From contig NZ_WPZY01000007.1 of NCBI RefSeq assembly GCF_013031405.1, forward strand, positions 218,697-282,696: a stretch of DNA of 64,000 bases. The letters are read 5' to 3'. The stretch is from Ruegeria sp. HKCCD8929. GTDB taxonomy: Bacteria; Pseudomonadota; Alphaproteobacteria; Rhodobacterales; Rhodobacteraceae. The notes beneath the pieces were generated by a model. That model made no database searches. It was not told the DNA's origin and was given only the letters and a program-made list of their open reading frames with translations. This document shows positions 63,988 to 64,000 of this stretch, one piece after another. The stretch's first letter is position 1, and every line of letters begins with the position of its first letter. The translations under genes were made by a program, and so were the position numbers.

Positions 63988-64000
63988 TTTGGTTTGTTCG

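Overview
The window is GC-rich alphaproteobacterial DNA with the codon habits and gene content of a marine Rhodobacterales (Roseobacter-group) bacterium. The evidence is the Paracoccus-type gene orders nosCRZDFYLX, nirI/nirSECF(DL)GHJN and norCBQDEF, a hemA gene inside the denitrification region, and short palindromic repeats that look like those scattered through this family. The species cannot be fixed from the sequence alone. No nitrate reductase, phage or complete insertion sequence is visible.

Layout. (1) 0-7.8 kb: a PrpD-like dehydratase coupled to a non-pyrrolysine MttB-like methyltransferase; a PhnZ-like HD-domain protein divergent from a LysR regulator; and a two-component system whose third gene is an orphan periplasmic binding protein. 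(2) 7.8-17.6 kb, minus strand: a class I cytochrome c, then the complete nitrous-oxide reductase operon, read nosC-R-Z-D-F-Y-L-X, with a small secreted peptide beyond it. (3) 17.7-30.2 kb: nirI-nnrS on the minus strand, divergent from nirS and the full haem d1 pathway (nirE, C, F, DL, G, H, J, N) on the plus strand. (4) 30.2-42.7 kb, all minus strand: an LptF-type permease gene and a striking accessory locus. That locus has a cyclase/AAA/TPR regulator, a berberine-bridge-type flavin oxidase, two proteins that together look like a split LodA-type quinoprotein (the second fused to a ferritin-like domain), a QhpD-like radical SAM/SPASM enzyme and a LodB/QhpG-like flavoprotein. (5) 43-48.6 kb: a secreted four-repeat protein, a 39-residue cysteine peptide, a large membrane protein coupled to a binding protein, and a small ORF. 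(6) 49-61.2 kb: hemA divergent from a Dnr-type Crp/Fnr regulator and a DUF4202 protein, two unrelated lower-GC or surface-type genes, then norCBQDEF read from the far side, and an acyltransferase. (7) 61.3-64 kb: tRNA-Trp, a possible small RNA with a terminator, a frameshifted lysine-rich ORF and a secreted TPR protein.

How it fits together. NirS reduces nitrite to NO, NorCB reduces NO to N2O, and NosZ reduces N2O to N2. HemA feeds tetrapyrrole synthesis, which also supplies the haem d1 branch. NirI, NosR and NnrS are membrane partners. Four candidate NnrR/Dnr/FNR-like boxes lie upstream of nosC, nirS, hemA and norC. The nirS and norC boxes differ at one base of 14, and three of the four sit 63-64 nt before the start codon, which suggests one regulon, perhaps run by the Crp/Fnr gene at 50.5 kb.

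The best candidate for an undescribed system is the 31.4-39.2 kb cluster. It combines maturation enzymes of the two known cysteine tryptophylquinone (CTQ) worlds, the radical SAM of quinohemoprotein amine dehydrogenase and the flavoprotein of LodA/QHNDH, with a split, ferritin-fused LodA-like target.
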